A stretch of 64,000 bases of DNA, taken from the NCBI GenBank assembly GCA_027490465.1, contig JAIXXZ010000111.1, positions 1 through 64,000 on the forward strand. The letters are read 5' to 3'. This document shows, piece after piece, positions 36,594 to 45,937 of the stretch (position 1 is its first letter; each line of letters opens with the position of its first letter). Under the pieces are notes generated by a model. It was not told the DNA's origin. It did no database searches and saw only the letters and a list, made by a program, of their open reading frames with translations. Source of the DNA: Oxalobacteraceae bacterium. Lineage in GTDB: Bacteria > Pseudomonadota > Gammaproteobacteria > Burkholderiales > Burkholderiaceae_D. Position numbers and translations under genes: made by a program.

Positions 36594-38195
36594 ATGTCAG
36601 CCACCATCACGCGCCACACAGACAAGTTCAGCACAGCCCCACAACTCGGCCCCGAAGACATGGCCGAGGTGGCGGCACTCGGTTTCCGCACCGTGATCAA
36701 CAACCGACCCGACGGCGAAGCCGGTCCATCCCAGGCAAGCAGCGAAGCCATCGCACGCGCGGCCGAGTCGGTTGGCCTAACGTACGTCCATCTTCCCGTC
36801 GTGAGCGGGCAGATCACTGAATTGCAGGCACGCCAGTTTGCCGAGCTGCTGGCGCTCAAGCCGGGGCCCATCCTCGCTTTTTGCCGTAGCGGTGCGAGAT
36901 CGCAGAATCTTTATCAGATGGCCAGCGGCCAGCGCACCACGCCGAGCACAACTGGGGCCGCCAGCGCCTGCAACTGGGGCGATACCCAGGACATCGTGAT
37001 CGTTGGCGGTGGCAGTGCCGGCATCGGCCTGGCAGCCAGTCTCAAAAAACGCCAGCCGAATTTACAGATCGCGATCATCGAACCGAAAGACAAGCATTAC
37101 TACCAGCCGTCGTGGACACTGGTCGGTGCGGGCGAATTCGAGCTTCAAGACAGCGTGCGTGACATGGCATCGGTCATGCCGGCCGGCGTGACTTGGATAC
37201 GCGCCACCGTGACCGGTTTTGACCCTGAGAACAAAAAAGTCACGATTGATCAAGGCAATCCGATCAGCTACCAGAACCTGGTGGTCGCACCGGGACTGAA
37301 ACTCAACTGGCAAGCCATCCCGGGTCTGGAAGACACGCTGGGTAAAAATGGCGTCACTTCAAATTATCGTTTCGATCTCGCGCCCTATACCTGGGAGCTG
37401 GTCAGACAAATGAAATCGGGTACCGCACTCTTTACGCAGCCGGCCATGCCCATCAAATGTGCTGGCGCTCCACAGAAAGCGATGTATCTCTCTTGTTCCG
37501 ACTGGGAGCAGCGCAGCGTACTGAAAAACATCAGCGTCAATTTCCATAACGCAGGCGCGGTGCTGTTCGGCGTAGCCGATTTTGTGCCGCCACTGATGAA
37601 CTACGTCAAACGCTACAACGCGCATCTGCACTTCACCTCCACGCTGGTCGCTGTGGATGGTCCAGAGAAAAAAGCCTGGTTCGATGAAAAAGATGCGAAC
37701 GGCAACATAACCCGTGTCGAGAAATCCTTCGATATGCTGCACGTGGTGCCACCACAAACTGCGCCAGATTTTATACGCGAAAGTCGGCTGGCCAATGCAG
37801 ATGGCTGGGTCGATGTGGATCAGGTCACGCTCCAACATGTGCGCTATCCCGATATCTTCAGCTTGGGTGATGCCTGCTCTTCGCCCAATGCAAAAACAGC
37901 CGCTGCCGTGCGCAAGCAAATCGTTGTAGTCGCCGAAAATCTTATCGCTGGACGCAGCGGTCGGGCATTGCCAACGAAGTACGATGGCTACGGATCCTGT
38001 CCTTTGACAGTGGAGAAAGGTCGTATCGTACTGGCGGAATTCGGTTTCGGTGGCAAACTTCTACCTACCTTTCCTTTGAATCCGACGGTACCTCGCTTGT
38101 CGGCCTGGATACTGAAAAAAAATATCCTCCCCTGGGTCTACTGGAATCTGATGCTCAAAGGGCATGAGTGGCTCGCACGACCAAAAACGGATTAA
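36594..38195 (+). CDS. DUF442 (sulfurtransferase/phosphatase-like)-sulfide:quinone oxidoreductase fusion
   Basis: A 533-residue two-domain protein. Residues 1-110 are a DUF442 domain with a six-residue active loop, C97 in FCRSGARS. Residues 131-533 are an SQR-type flavoprotein: FAD loop VGGGSAG (137-143), 'IEPKDKHYYQPSWTLVG', redox Cys in 'PIKCAGAPQKAMYL' and second Cys in 'GDACSSPNAKTAAA'. SQR oxidises sulfide at the membrane, passing electrons to quinone and sulfur to an acceptor; the DUF442 part could relay persulfide to glutathione for the neighbouring dioxygenase. AAGGAT precedes the ATG. Confidence 0.9.
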   Translation: MSATITRHTDKFSTAPQLGPEDMAEVAALGFRTVINNRPDGEAGPSQASSEAIARAAESVGLTYVHLPVVSGQITELQARQFAELLALKPGPILAFCRSGARSQNLYQMASGQRTTPSTTGAASACNWGDTQDIVIVGGGSAGIGLAASLKKRQPNLQIAIIEPKDKHYYQPSWTLVGAGEFELQDSVRDMASVMPAGVTWIRATVTGFDPENKKVTIDQGNPISYQNLVVAPGLKLNWQAIPGLEDTLGKNGVTSNYRFDLAPYTWELVRQMKSGTALFTQPAMPIKCAGAPQKAMYLSCSDWEQRSVLKNISVNFHNAGAVLFGVADFVPPLMNYVKRYNAHLHFTSTLVAVDGPEKKAWFDEKDANGNITRVEKSFDMLHVVPPQTAPDFIRESRLANADGWVDVDQVTLQHVRYPDIFSLGDACSSPNAKTAAAVRKQIVVVAENLIAGRSGRALPTKYDGYGSCPLTVEKGRIVLAEFGFGGKLLPTFPLNPTVPRLSAWILKKNILPWVYWNLMLKGHEWLARPKTD

Positions 38196-38200
38196 AGAAG

Positions 38201-39931
38201 ATGCTCCAACTACCGGACTGGCTGCGTCGGTATCAGCGCCCATGGCTCAGCGGAGATCTGACCGCAGGCCTGATCGTCACTGTCATGCTGATACCACAGA
38301 GCCTTGCGTATGCGATGCTCGCGGGGCTGCCACCCCAGATTGGCCTCTACGCCAGCATTCTTCCACTGCTGGCCTACGCTTTGTTCGGCAGCAGCATGAC
38401 GCTCGCTGTCGGACCGGTTGCAGTGGCATCCCTCATGAGTGCCAGCGCACTGACACCCTTGGCAGCACCCGGCTCCGAGAGCTACATCATGATGGCCGTG
38501 CTGCTGGCGCTCATGTCAGGCCTGATCCTGTTTGTCGCAGGCATACTGCGCCTCGGATTTCTCGCCTACTTTCTCAGTCATCCGGTCATCAGCGGTTTTA
38601 TTTCCGGCTCGGCGATTCTGATCGCGATAGGCCAGCTCAAGTACTTGCTGGGTATTTCACTACCGAGCGGCAGCATCATCGCCACGATGAAAGGGCTGGT
38701 ACATCAAATTTCTGCAATCAACACGAATACCGCCATCATCGGTATTGCGGCATTGCTGTTTTTGTTTTTTGCGCGCTCTGCACTCGCACCGCTTTTGAAA
38801 TCAGCAGGCTTGCCAGCCAAACTGGCCGAACTGCTGACCAAACTCGCGCCGATGGCCGCCGTCATCGTGTCGACCGCAGTCGTTGCAAGCACGGGTCTTG
38901 ATCAAAGTGCCCAAGTGGCCATCGTGGGACAGGTCCCCTCAGGATTACCCAGCCTCGTTCTGCCACCCATCAGCTGGCAGCAAACACAGTCGTTGTGGCT
39001 GCCCGCCCTGCTGATATCGCTGGTTGGATTTGTCGAAAGCGTCTCGGTCGCACAGTCGCTGGCACTCAAACGCAGCCAGCGCATTTCACCTGATCGTGAA
39101 CTGCTCGGTATCGGTGCCGCCAATATCGCCAGCGCCCTGTCCGGTGGCTACCCAGTCACGGGCGGGTTTGCGCGTTCTGTTGTCAATTTCTCCGCTGGCG
39201 CCAACACACCAGCGGCCGGTGTCATCTCTGCAGTGCTGATGGCGATCGTGATTTCAGCGTTTACCGGCTGGTTCTATTACCTGCCCGTTAGTGTGCTGGC
39301 CGCCACCATCATCGTCGCTGTGCTCGGGCTACTCGACTGGCATACGCTGCGCGAGGCCTGGCGGTATGACAAGGCCGATGCAGTGTCACTACTACTCACC
39401 TTCGCAGGCGTGATTTTTCTGGGCGTGGAAGAAGGGATCTTGCTGGGTGTTGCATTATCGTTGGCGGTTCTCGTCTGGCGCAGCAGTCATCCGCACATGG
39501 CCATCGTTGGTCGCGTACCAGGTACCGAGCATTTCCGCAATATCGATCGACATCAGGTTGAAACTTTACCCGGCTTAGTCGCCTTGCGTGTCGATGAAAG
39601 TCTGTATTTTGCAAATGCGCAAATCATCGAAGAAAAAATCGAAAGCCTCATTCAATCGAATGCCGGCACACGCACCGTGCTACTGATACTGTCCGCCGTC
39701 AATCAGCTTGACTCGACAGCGCTGGCCATGCTGACCGATGTACAAAAAAATTTAGCCGCGCGACATATCACGCTCCAATTCGCCGAGATCAAGGGGCCCG
39801 TGCTCGACCGTTTACGTAGCACGCCTCTGGGCGAAACAATGTGCGACCAAATCTTTTTGAGTACGCATGAAGCTTTCGTCGCACACGCATTGCAAACGTC
39901 CACAGCGAAATCGAATAGCTCTCCGGTATAG
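38201..39931 (+). CDS. SulP-family anion transporter with STAS domain
   Basis: A 576-residue SLC26/SulP protein: 'DLTAGLIVTVMLIPQSLAYAMLAGLPPQIGLYAS' at the start, about 12-14 helices, and a C-terminal STAS domain (about 450-560, 'LDSTALAMLTDVQKNL'). Family substrates are sulfate, bicarbonate or other anions. It begins 5 bases after the SQR fusion stop, so it is in that operon, and sulfate/sulfite movement linked to sulfide oxidation is the likely role. ATG 38201 with AAGAAG upstream is preferred over an earlier frame start inside the SQR gene. Confidence 0.9.
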   Translation: MLQLPDWLRRYQRPWLSGDLTAGLIVTVMLIPQSLAYAMLAGLPPQIGLYASILPLLAYALFGSSMTLAVGPVAVASLMSASALTPLAAPGSESYIMMAVLLALMSGLILFVAGILRLGFLAYFLSHPVISGFISGSAILIAIGQLKYLLGISLPSGSIIATMKGLVHQISAINTNTAIIGIAALLFLFFARSALAPLLKSAGLPAKLAELLTKLAPMAAVIVSTAVVASTGLDQSAQVAIVGQVPSGLPSLVLPPISWQQTQSLWLPALLISLVGFVESVSVAQSLALKRSQRISPDRELLGIGAANIASALSGGYPVTGGFARSVVNFSAGANTPAAGVISAVLMAIVISAFTGWFYYLPVSVLAATIIVAVLGLLDWHTLREAWRYDKADAVSLLLTFAGVIFLGVEEGILLGVALSLAVLVWRSSHPHMAIVGRVPGTEHFRNIDRHQVETLPGLVALRVDESLYFANAQIIEEKIESLIQSNAGTRTVLLILSAVNQLDSTALAMLTDVQKNLAARHITLQFAEIKGPVLDRLRSTPLGETMCDQIFLSTHEAFVAHALQTSTAKSNSSPV

Positions 39932-40017
39932 TCATGTCTGCAAGATTCGAATATTAATTAAATAATAATGTTCGAGGCTGAAACGGTCGGCCACTGCAAA
40001 TCCTCGGCACAGCATTC

Positions 40018-41376
40018 ATGACAAAGAAAAACAAAACAAAAGCGCTCACCAACATGGTCAGCGATCCGCTAAACAAACTTATCACCGTGTCCTGGCGCGA
40101 CATGATGGTGCTGCTGATCCCCGGTTTGCTGATAACGATAGGTATCGGTTGGCTGGGTTTCACGATGATTCGCCCGGCACCCCCCGACACCCTCGTGATC
40201 GCGGGCGGTCAGGAGGGTAGCAGTTTTGAGAACAACGCCAAAAAATACGCGGAGCTGATTGCCAAGCATGGCATCAAAGTCAAAATTGTGACCACCGACG
40301 GCTCCGAGGAAAATCTCGATCTGCTGCAAAAAGAAAACGGCACTATCGATGTCGGCTTTGTTCAGGCGGGCCTGGTCGACGAAGATGAAACACACGGCAT
40401 CATGTCGCTGGGCACCATGTATGTACAACCATTCATGGTGTTCTACCGAGGCCGCGCTGATATTGATCATCTCACCGAACTCAAGGGAAAGAAGATTGCC
40501 ATCGGCCCTGAAGGCAGCGGCACCAATACGCTATCGCTCAAGCTACTGAAAGAAAATGGCATGACAGCCACTGACGTCACCCTGCTCGAAATTGATGGTG
40601 ATGACGCGATAGAGGCCTTTCGCCAGAAAAAAGTAGATGCAATTTTTACGACCAGTGAACTGACACGCACGCAAACCATGCGCGAATTGATGCGCTTGCC
40701 GGGCGTGAATCTGATGAATTTTCTGCAGGCCGATGGCTACTTGCGTCACCTGCCCTACCTATCGCGCCTAAACGCCCCCAAGGGCAGCTTTGATCTCGGA
40801 CTGGATATTCCGAAACAGGATATTCAGCTTATTGGCACCCCAGTGGAATTGATTGCACGTTCCGACTTGCATCCGGCGATTTCCGATCTGTTGCTCGAAG
40901 CCGCGCATGAAGTTCATGGCAAACCCAGTATGTTCCGCAAGCCCAAAGAATTTCCGGATGCAGTGGAGCACATCATCCCGCTGAGCGAAGAAGCAAGGCG
41001 CTATTACACCTCCGGATCACCGCTGGAATACCGGCGCCTGCCCTTCTGGCTCGCTAGCCTGGTGGACCGTATTTTGATCGTGTTGGTGCCTTCACTGATC
41101 GTACTGATCCCTCTATCCCGGGCGATTCCCCCCTTATACCGTTGGCGAATACGCTCCAGAATTTACCGCTGGTACGGCATACTGATTAGAATCGAGCGGC
41201 AAATGCAACTCAACCAGACGCCAGAACAACTCGAAGAACTGCATCAACGGCTTGTCGAAGTCGAGAATTCCGTGGATAACCTGCATCTGCCGATCGCCTT
41301 CGCCGACCAGCTCTATGTACTGCGCGAACACATCAACATGGTGCGCATGCGCTTTGACGCCATGCGTGCGGCCTGA
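40018..41376 (+). CDS. membrane-anchored TAXI-type TRAP solute-binding protein (orphan)
   Basis: A 452-residue protein of the TAXI (TRAP-associated extracytoplasmic immunogenic) family: uncleaved N-terminal helix (about 29-50), binding domain 'LVIAGGQEGSSFENNAKKYAE', 'IDVGFVQAG', 'GKKIAIGPEGSGTNTLSLKLL', then a second helix near 345-370 and a cytoplasmic helical tail rich in Glu/Gln and Leu. No TRAP permease gene is nearby. The two anchors with a coiled-coil-like cytoplasmic tail suggest sensing or scaffolding rather than simple transport, which is inference. Confidence 0.82.
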   Translation: MTKKNKTKALTNMVSDPLNKLITVSWRDMMVLLIPGLLITIGIGWLGFTMIRPAPPDTLVIAGGQEGSSFENNAKKYAELIAKHGIKVKIVTTDGSEENLDLLQKENGTIDVGFVQAGLVDEDETHGIMSLGTMYVQPFMVFYRGRADIDHLTELKGKKIAIGPEGSGTNTLSLKLLKENGMTATDVTLLEIDGDDAIEAFRQKKVDAIFTTSELTRTQTMRELMRLPGVNLMNFLQADGYLRHLPYLSRLNAPKGSFDLGLDIPKQDIQLIGTPVELIARSDLHPAISDLLLEAAHEVHGKPSMFRKPKEFPDAVEHIIPLSEEARRYYTSGSPLEYRRLPFWLASLVDRILIVLVPSLIVLIPLSRAIPPLYRWRIRSRIYRWYGILIRIERQMQLNQTPEQLEELHQRLVEVENSVDNLHLPIAFADQLYVLREHINMVRMRFDAMRAA

Positions 41377-41379
41377 TCC

Positions 41380-41397
41380 GCATTTTCAGAAAAATGC
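41380..41397. terminator. small hairpin between convergent genes
   Basis: GCATTTT (41380-41386) and AAAATGC (41391-41397) can pair across four bases at the junction of the TAXI gene and gcdH; the A/T arms could serve as terminators in both directions. Weak stem. Confidence 0.35.
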
Positions 41398-42564
41398 CTG
41401 CAGCCCCGTCTGCGCACGCCCCAGAATCAGTGCATGCACGTCATGCGTACCCTCGTAGGTATTAACGACCTCAAGATTCACGACGTGGCGAATCACGCCA
41501 TATTCATCGCTGATACCATTGCCGCCCAACATATCGCGCGCGGTGCGCGCAATGTCCAATGCCTTGCCGCCTGAATTTCGCTTCAGAATGGACGTGATTT
41601 CCACCGCTGCCGTGCCCTCGTCTTTCATGCGTCCGAGACGCAGGCAGCTCTGCAAGCCTAGGGTGATTTCCGTCTGCATATCGGCCAGTTTTTTCTGCAC
41701 CAATTGCGTCGCTGCCAATGGCCGTCCAAACTGTTTGCGATCAAGCGTGTACTGACGCGCGGTGTGCCAGCAGAATTCTGCCGCACCCAGTGCACCCCAG
41801 GCGATACCGTAGCGTGCTGAATTCAGACAGGTAAATGGACCTTTGAGGCCACGCACATTGGGCAGCATGTTTTCTTCGGGGACGAACACATTGTCCATCA
41901 CCACTTCGCCGGTGGTGGAGACGCGCATGCCCACCTTGCCCTGAATCTTGGGCGCGCTCAGCCCCTTCCATCCTTTTTCCAGAATAAAACCACGGATATC
42001 ACCGTCATCATCCTTGGCCCAGATGACAAACACATCGGCCAAAGGACTATTGGTGATCCACATCTTGGCACCGCTCAGTGAATAACCACCGTCCACACGC
42101 TTGGCGCGTGTTTCCATGCTGCCGGGATCGGAACCATGGTTAGGCTCAGTCAGACCGAAACATCCCACCCACTCACCTGTAGCGAGCTTGGGAAGATACT
42201 TCTGCTTTTGTGCTTCGCTGCCGAATTCAAAAATCGGCACCATCACCAGCGAGCTTTGTACGCTCATCACGGAACGAAATCCGGAATCGACGCGCTCAAT
42301 CTCGCGCGCAATCAAGCCATAGCTCACATAGTTAAGACCAGCACCACCATATTCGGCAGGAATCGTGGGACCGAACAAACCGAGCTCACCCATCTCACGA
42401 AAAATCGCGGTATCCATTTTTTCATGGCGAAATGCTTCCAGAACGCGAGGCATGAGTTTTTCCTGCGCATAGGCAGCGGCAGCGTCACGCACCATGCGCT
42501 CATCCGACGTCAGTTGCTGGTCCAGCAACAAAGGATCATCCCAGTGAAATTTTGGATTGCTCAT
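41386..42564 (-). CDS. gcdH: glutaryl-CoA dehydrogenase
   Basis: A 392-residue acyl-CoA dehydrogenase fold flavoenzyme that oxidises and decarboxylates glutaryl-CoA to crotonyl-CoA (lysine, tryptophan, benzoate-type routes). GcdH-specific landmarks: '[23 protein letters not shown]', '[19 protein letters not shown]', and '[20 protein letters not shown]' with the catalytic Glu in YEGTHD. It lies 37 bases downstream of livM2, in the same run as the second liv set and an acyl-CoA dehydrogenase. Confidence 0.95.
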   Translation of the reverse strand: MSNPKFHWDDPLLLDQQLTSDERMVRDAAAAYAQEKLMPRVLEAFRHEKMDTAIFREMGELGLFGPTIPAEYGGAGLNYVSYGLIAREIERVDSGFRSVMSVQSSLVMVPIFEFGSEAQKQKYLPKLATGEWVGCFGLTEPNHGSDPGSMETRAKRVDGGYSLSGAKMWITNSPLADVFVIWAKDDDGDIRGFILEKGWKGLSAPKIQGKVGMRVSTTGEVVMDNVFVPEENMLPNVRGLKGPFTCLNSARYGIAWGALGAAEFCWHTARQYTLDRKQFGRPLAATQLVQKKLADMQTEITLGLQSCLRLGRMKDEGTAAVEITSILKRNSGGKALDIARTARDMLGGNGISDEYGVIRHVVNLEVVNTYEGTHDVHALILGRAQTGLQAFF

Positions 42565-42601
42565 AAAAGATCGCTCTCAGAAGAATCAGTTGACGAACTT
42601 G

Positions 42602-43558
42602 TCAGCGCAAACGCGCGACCAGCTCACCGATGATGCCGCGCCGGAAAGCCAGCACGCAAATCACAAAGATCAAACCCGTCACCATGGTGACAGACTCGCC
42701 TATCGTATTAAACCATTCAATGTGCGTGACGGACGCCAGCCAGGTACCCATATCGCCCAGCTTGTTTTCCAGCGCAATGATGATGATGGCACCCAGCACC
42801 GGGCCAAACAGCGTACCCATGCCACCCACCAGTGTCATCAGCACCACCAGACCTGACATCGACCAGTGCACATCCGTCAGCGTGCCAAAACCCAGCACCA
42901 GCGCTTTGGTTGATCCGGCCAGGCCTGCCAGCGCAGCAGACAAAACAAAGGCGAGCAGCTTGTAACGATCCACGTCATAGCCCAGCGATATCGCGCGTGG
43001 CTCATTCTCGCGCACTGCCTTGAGCACCTGACCAAAGGGGGAGTGAATGATGCGTACCACCAGCAGAAACGAAACCACCACGATACCCAGCACGATGTAG
43101 TACATGGTCAGATCATTTTTCAGATCAATGGTCCCAAGCAAGGTACCACGCGGAATCGATTGCAGTCCGTCTTCTCCACCCGTAAACGGCGCCTGCAGAA
43201 AAACGAAGAACAGCATCTGCGACAGCGCCATCGTGATCATCGTGAAGTAAATACCCTGACGACGAATCGCCAGCTTGCCCATCACCAGACCCACGATCGC
43301 GGCAAAGATCACGCCCAGCAAAATACCCAACTCCGTAGGCACACCCCAGACTTTCAACGCATGACCGGCAATATACGATGCACCGCCAAAAAATGCGGCA
43401 TGACCAAAGGACAGCAAACCCGTGAAACCAATCAGCAGATTGAAGGCGCAGGCAAACAAGGCAAAGCACAGAATCTTCATCAACAGCACTGGATACATCA
43501 CGAAGGGCGCTACCAGCGCGATCAGCAGCACGGCGGCATAACCGAGTTTTTTCAACAT
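42602..43558 (-). CDS. LivM-type ABC permease (second liv cluster)
   Basis: A 318-residue HAAT permease: 'FACAFNLLIGFTGLLSFGHAAFFGGASY', 'GIYFTMITMALSQMLFF', 'VLMTLVGGMGTLFGPVLGA'. ATG 43558 follows AAGGAG at good distance; a GTG at 43567 overlaps that site. Its partners are the next three genes upstream. Confidence 0.9.
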   Translation of the reverse strand: MLKKLGYAAVLLIALVAPFVMYPVLLMKILCFALFACAFNLLIGFTGLLSFGHAAFFGGASYIAGHALKVWGVPTELGILLGVIFAAIVGLVMGKLAIRRQGIYFTMITMALSQMLFFVFLQAPFTGGEDGLQSIPRGTLLGTIDLKNDLTMYYIVLGIVVVSFLLVVRIIHSPFGQVLKAVRENEPRAISLGYDVDRYKLLAFVLSAALAGLAGSTKALVLGFGTLTDVHWSMSGLVVLMTLVGGMGTLFGPVLGAIIIIALENKLGDMGTWLASVTHIEWFNTIGESVTMVTGLIFVICVLAFRRGIIGELVARLR

Positions 43559-43570
43559 CGCAGCCACTCC

Positions 43571-44455
43571 TTATTTTTCGCGACCGAACAGGCCGGCCGG
43601 GCGAATTAGCAAGACAATCGCCATGATGATGAACACAACCGTCGAAGACAGCTCCGGATAAAACACTTTGGTGAAGCCCTCAATGATGCCCAGGCCCAGG
43701 CCAGTGAGGATGGAACCCAGAATGGATCCCATGCCACCAATGACCACGACAGCAAACACCACGATGATGAGATTCGAGCCCATCAGCGGCGAGACTTGCA
43801 GCACCGGCGCGGCAAGCACACCCGCAAAACCAGCCAGTGCCACACCAAAGCCATAGGTCAGTGTCACCATCAAGGGCACGTTCACGCCGAAGGCTTCCAC
43901 CATTTTCGGATTTTCGGTGCCTGCGCGCAGATACGCACCCAGTCGGGTTTTCTCGATCACGAACCAAGTGACCAGACACACAATGATCGATGCCAGCACC
44001 ACCCAGGCGCGATAGTTCGGCAAGTTCATGAAGCCCAGATCAGTCGAGCCCGCCAGCAGCGCCGGCACCGTGTAGGGCTGACCCGATACGCCGTAGAACG
44101 ATCTGAATAGGCCCTCGAGCATCAGCGTAATGCCGAAGGTCAGCAGCAGGCCATAAAGATGGTCCAGCCTGTACAGCCATTGCAGCATGGTCTTCTCGAT
44201 AATGATGCCGAACACACCCACCAGCAAAGGCGCCAGCAGCAACATCACCCAGTAATTGATGCCGAAGTACTGCAGCCCCATCCACGCAAAGAAGGCACCC
44301 ATCATGTAGAGCGCGCCGTGCGCAAAATTGATCACATTCAGCAGACCGAAAATCACCGCCAGACCGAGCGACAACATGGCATAGAACGATCCATTGACCA
44401 GTCCCAGCAAGAGCTGGCCGAGCAAGGCTGATGTGGAGATACCGAAAATTTCCAT
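43571..44455 (-). CDS. LivH-type ABC permease (second liv cluster)
   Basis: A 294-residue LivH-type permease: 'LLLGLVNGSFYAMLSLGLAVIFGLLNVINFAHGAL', 'GMGSILGSILTGLGLG'. It starts one base after the livF2 stop. The divergence from the first cluster's LivH suggests a different substrate. Confidence 0.9.
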   Translation of the reverse strand: MEIFGISTSALLGQLLLGLVNGSFYAMLSLGLAVIFGLLNVINFAHGALYMMGAFFAWMGLQYFGINYWVMLLLAPLLVGVFGIIIEKTMLQWLYRLDHLYGLLLTFGITLMLEGLFRSFYGVSGQPYTVPALLAGSTDLGFMNLPNYRAWVVLASIIVCLVTWFVIEKTRLGAYLRAGTENPKMVEAFGVNVPLMVTLTYGFGVALAGFAGVLAAPVLQVSPLMGSNLIIVVFAVVVIGGMGSILGSILTGLGLGIIEGFTKVFYPELSSTVVFIIMAIVLLIRPAGLFGREK

Positions 44456-44456
44456 C

Positions 44457-45158
44457 CTAGACTCCCAGCAGCTCGTTGAGCACGTTCATTTTTGGTGCCA
44501 GTTCGGGCGCAGCAAACTGCTCCACGATCTGGCCATGCTCCATCACATAAAAACGATCCGCCAGCGGCGCTGCGAAACGGAAATTCTGTTCCACCATCAC
44601 GATGGTGTAACCCTGTTTTTTCAACATGAGAATCATCTTCGCCAGCGCTTGCACGATGACTGGCGCAAGCCCTTCGGAAATCTCATCCAGCAGCAACAAC
44701 TTCGCACCCGTGCGAAGAATGCGGGCGACCGCCAGCATCTGCTGCTCGCCGCCGGAGAGTCGCGTGCCCTGACTGTGACGGCGCTCGGCCAGATTGGGAA
44801 ACATCTGATAAATCTCATCGACCGACATGCCACCCGCTTTCAGCGTCGGCGGCAACATCAGATTTTCTTCAGCAGAAAGCGAAGAAAAAATCGCGCGCTC
44901 TTCAGGGCAATAGCCCACACCCAAATGCGCAATGCGATGGGTTGGGAAAGCGGCTGTTTCCTGACCATGAATTTTGATCGAACCTTCGCGCCGTCCGGTC
45001 AGTCCCATGATCGCGCGCAGCGTTGTGGTGCGGCCTGCGCCGTTGCGACCGAGCAGCGTCACGACTTCGCCTTCGGCCACCGACAAATTCACGTCATGCA
45101 GAATGTGTGATTCACCATACCAGGCTTGCAGCTTGCTGATTTCCAGTGCGAGCGCCAT
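44457..45158 (-). CDS. LivF-type ABC ATPase (second liv cluster)
   Basis: A 233-residue ATPase with 'LQAWYGESHILHDVNL', Walker A GRNGAGRTTT (the usual Lys of GKT is Arg in this translation), signature LSGGEQQMLAVARIL and Walker B LLLLDEISEGLAP. The lysine-to-arginine change in the P-loop is notable because that lysine contacts the ATP phosphates; Ile also replaces the Pro after DE. Start overlaps the livG2 stop (TGATG). Confidence 0.88.
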   Translation of the reverse strand: MALALEISKLQAWYGESHILHDVNLSVAEGEVVTLLGRNGAGRTTTLRAIMGLTGRREGSIKIHGQETAAFPTHRIAHLGVGYCPEERAIFSSLSAEENLMLPPTLKAGGMSVDEIYQMFPNLAERRHSQGTRLSGGEQQMLAVARILRTGAKLLLLDEISEGLAPVIVQALAKMILMLKKQGYTIVMVEQNFRFAAPLADRFYVMEHGQIVEQFAAPELAPKMNVLNELLGV

Positions 45159-45925
45159 CAGTGGGCTCCTTCCAATGCGGTCGCGCTGCCCATGTAGGCC
45201 TCCAGCACTTGCGGATTCTGCGATACGGTCTGGTAATCGCCTTCGGCCAGAATCGCGCCGCGCTGCAGTACCGAGATGCGATCGCAGATACCTGCCACCA
45301 CACTCATATTGTGTTCCACCATCAGTACCGTGCGACCCTTGGATACTTTTTTGATCAGGTCTGTCACCCGGCGCACATCCTCATGACCCATACCCTGCGT
45401 GGGCTCGTCCAGCAGCATCAACTCGGGCTCCATGGCCAGCGTGGTCGCGATCTCCAGCGCACGCTTGCGTCCGTAAGGCAGATCCACCGTCAGACTGGGA
45501 GCGAATTCCGCCAAACCCACTTCCTCCAGCAAGGCCATCGCTCGTGCATTGAGCTGCTCGAGTGTCGCTTCGCTTTTCCAGAAATGGAATGAAGTGCCCA
45601 GATTGCGCTGCAATCCGATACGCACGTTTTCAAGTACGGTCAGATGAGGAAATACGGCAGAGATCTGGAAGGAACGAATAATGCCCATACGCGCGATCTG
45701 CGCTGGTTGCAGCATGGTGATGTCGCGTCCGTTGAACAAAATCTGCCCCGAGCTGGGCACAAGAAATTTGGTCAGCAGATTGAAGCACGTCGTTTTGCCA
45801 GCACCATTGGGGCCGATCAGTGCATGGATATGACCCCGCTGCACATGAAGGTTCACCTCATTGACTGCGACGAAGCCTTTGAACTCGCGCGTCAGATTAC
45901 GTGTTTCCAGAATGATGTCTGCCAT
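45158..45925 (-). CDS. LivG-type ABC ATPase (second liv cluster)
   Basis: A 255-residue ATPase with Walker A GPNGAGKTT, 'GIIRSFQISAVFPHLTVLEN', 'LPYGRKRALEIATTLA' and 'LMLLDEPTQGMGHED'. Its intact P-loop contrasts with the partner LivF2. It lies 12 bases after the acyl-CoA dehydrogenase gene. Confidence 0.9.
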   Translation of the reverse strand: MADIILETRNLTREFKGFVAVNEVNLHVQRGHIHALIGPNGAGKTTCFNLLTKFLVPSSGQILFNGRDITMLQPAQIARMGIIRSFQISAVFPHLTVLENVRIGLQRNLGTSFHFWKSEATLEQLNARAMALLEEVGLAEFAPSLTVDLPYGRKRALEIATTLAMEPELMLLDEPTQGMGHEDVRRVTDLIKKVSKGRTVLMVEHNMSVVAGICDRISVLQRGAILAEGDYQTVSQNPQVLEAYMGSATALEGAH

Positions 45926-45937
45926 GATCAGCCTCTT

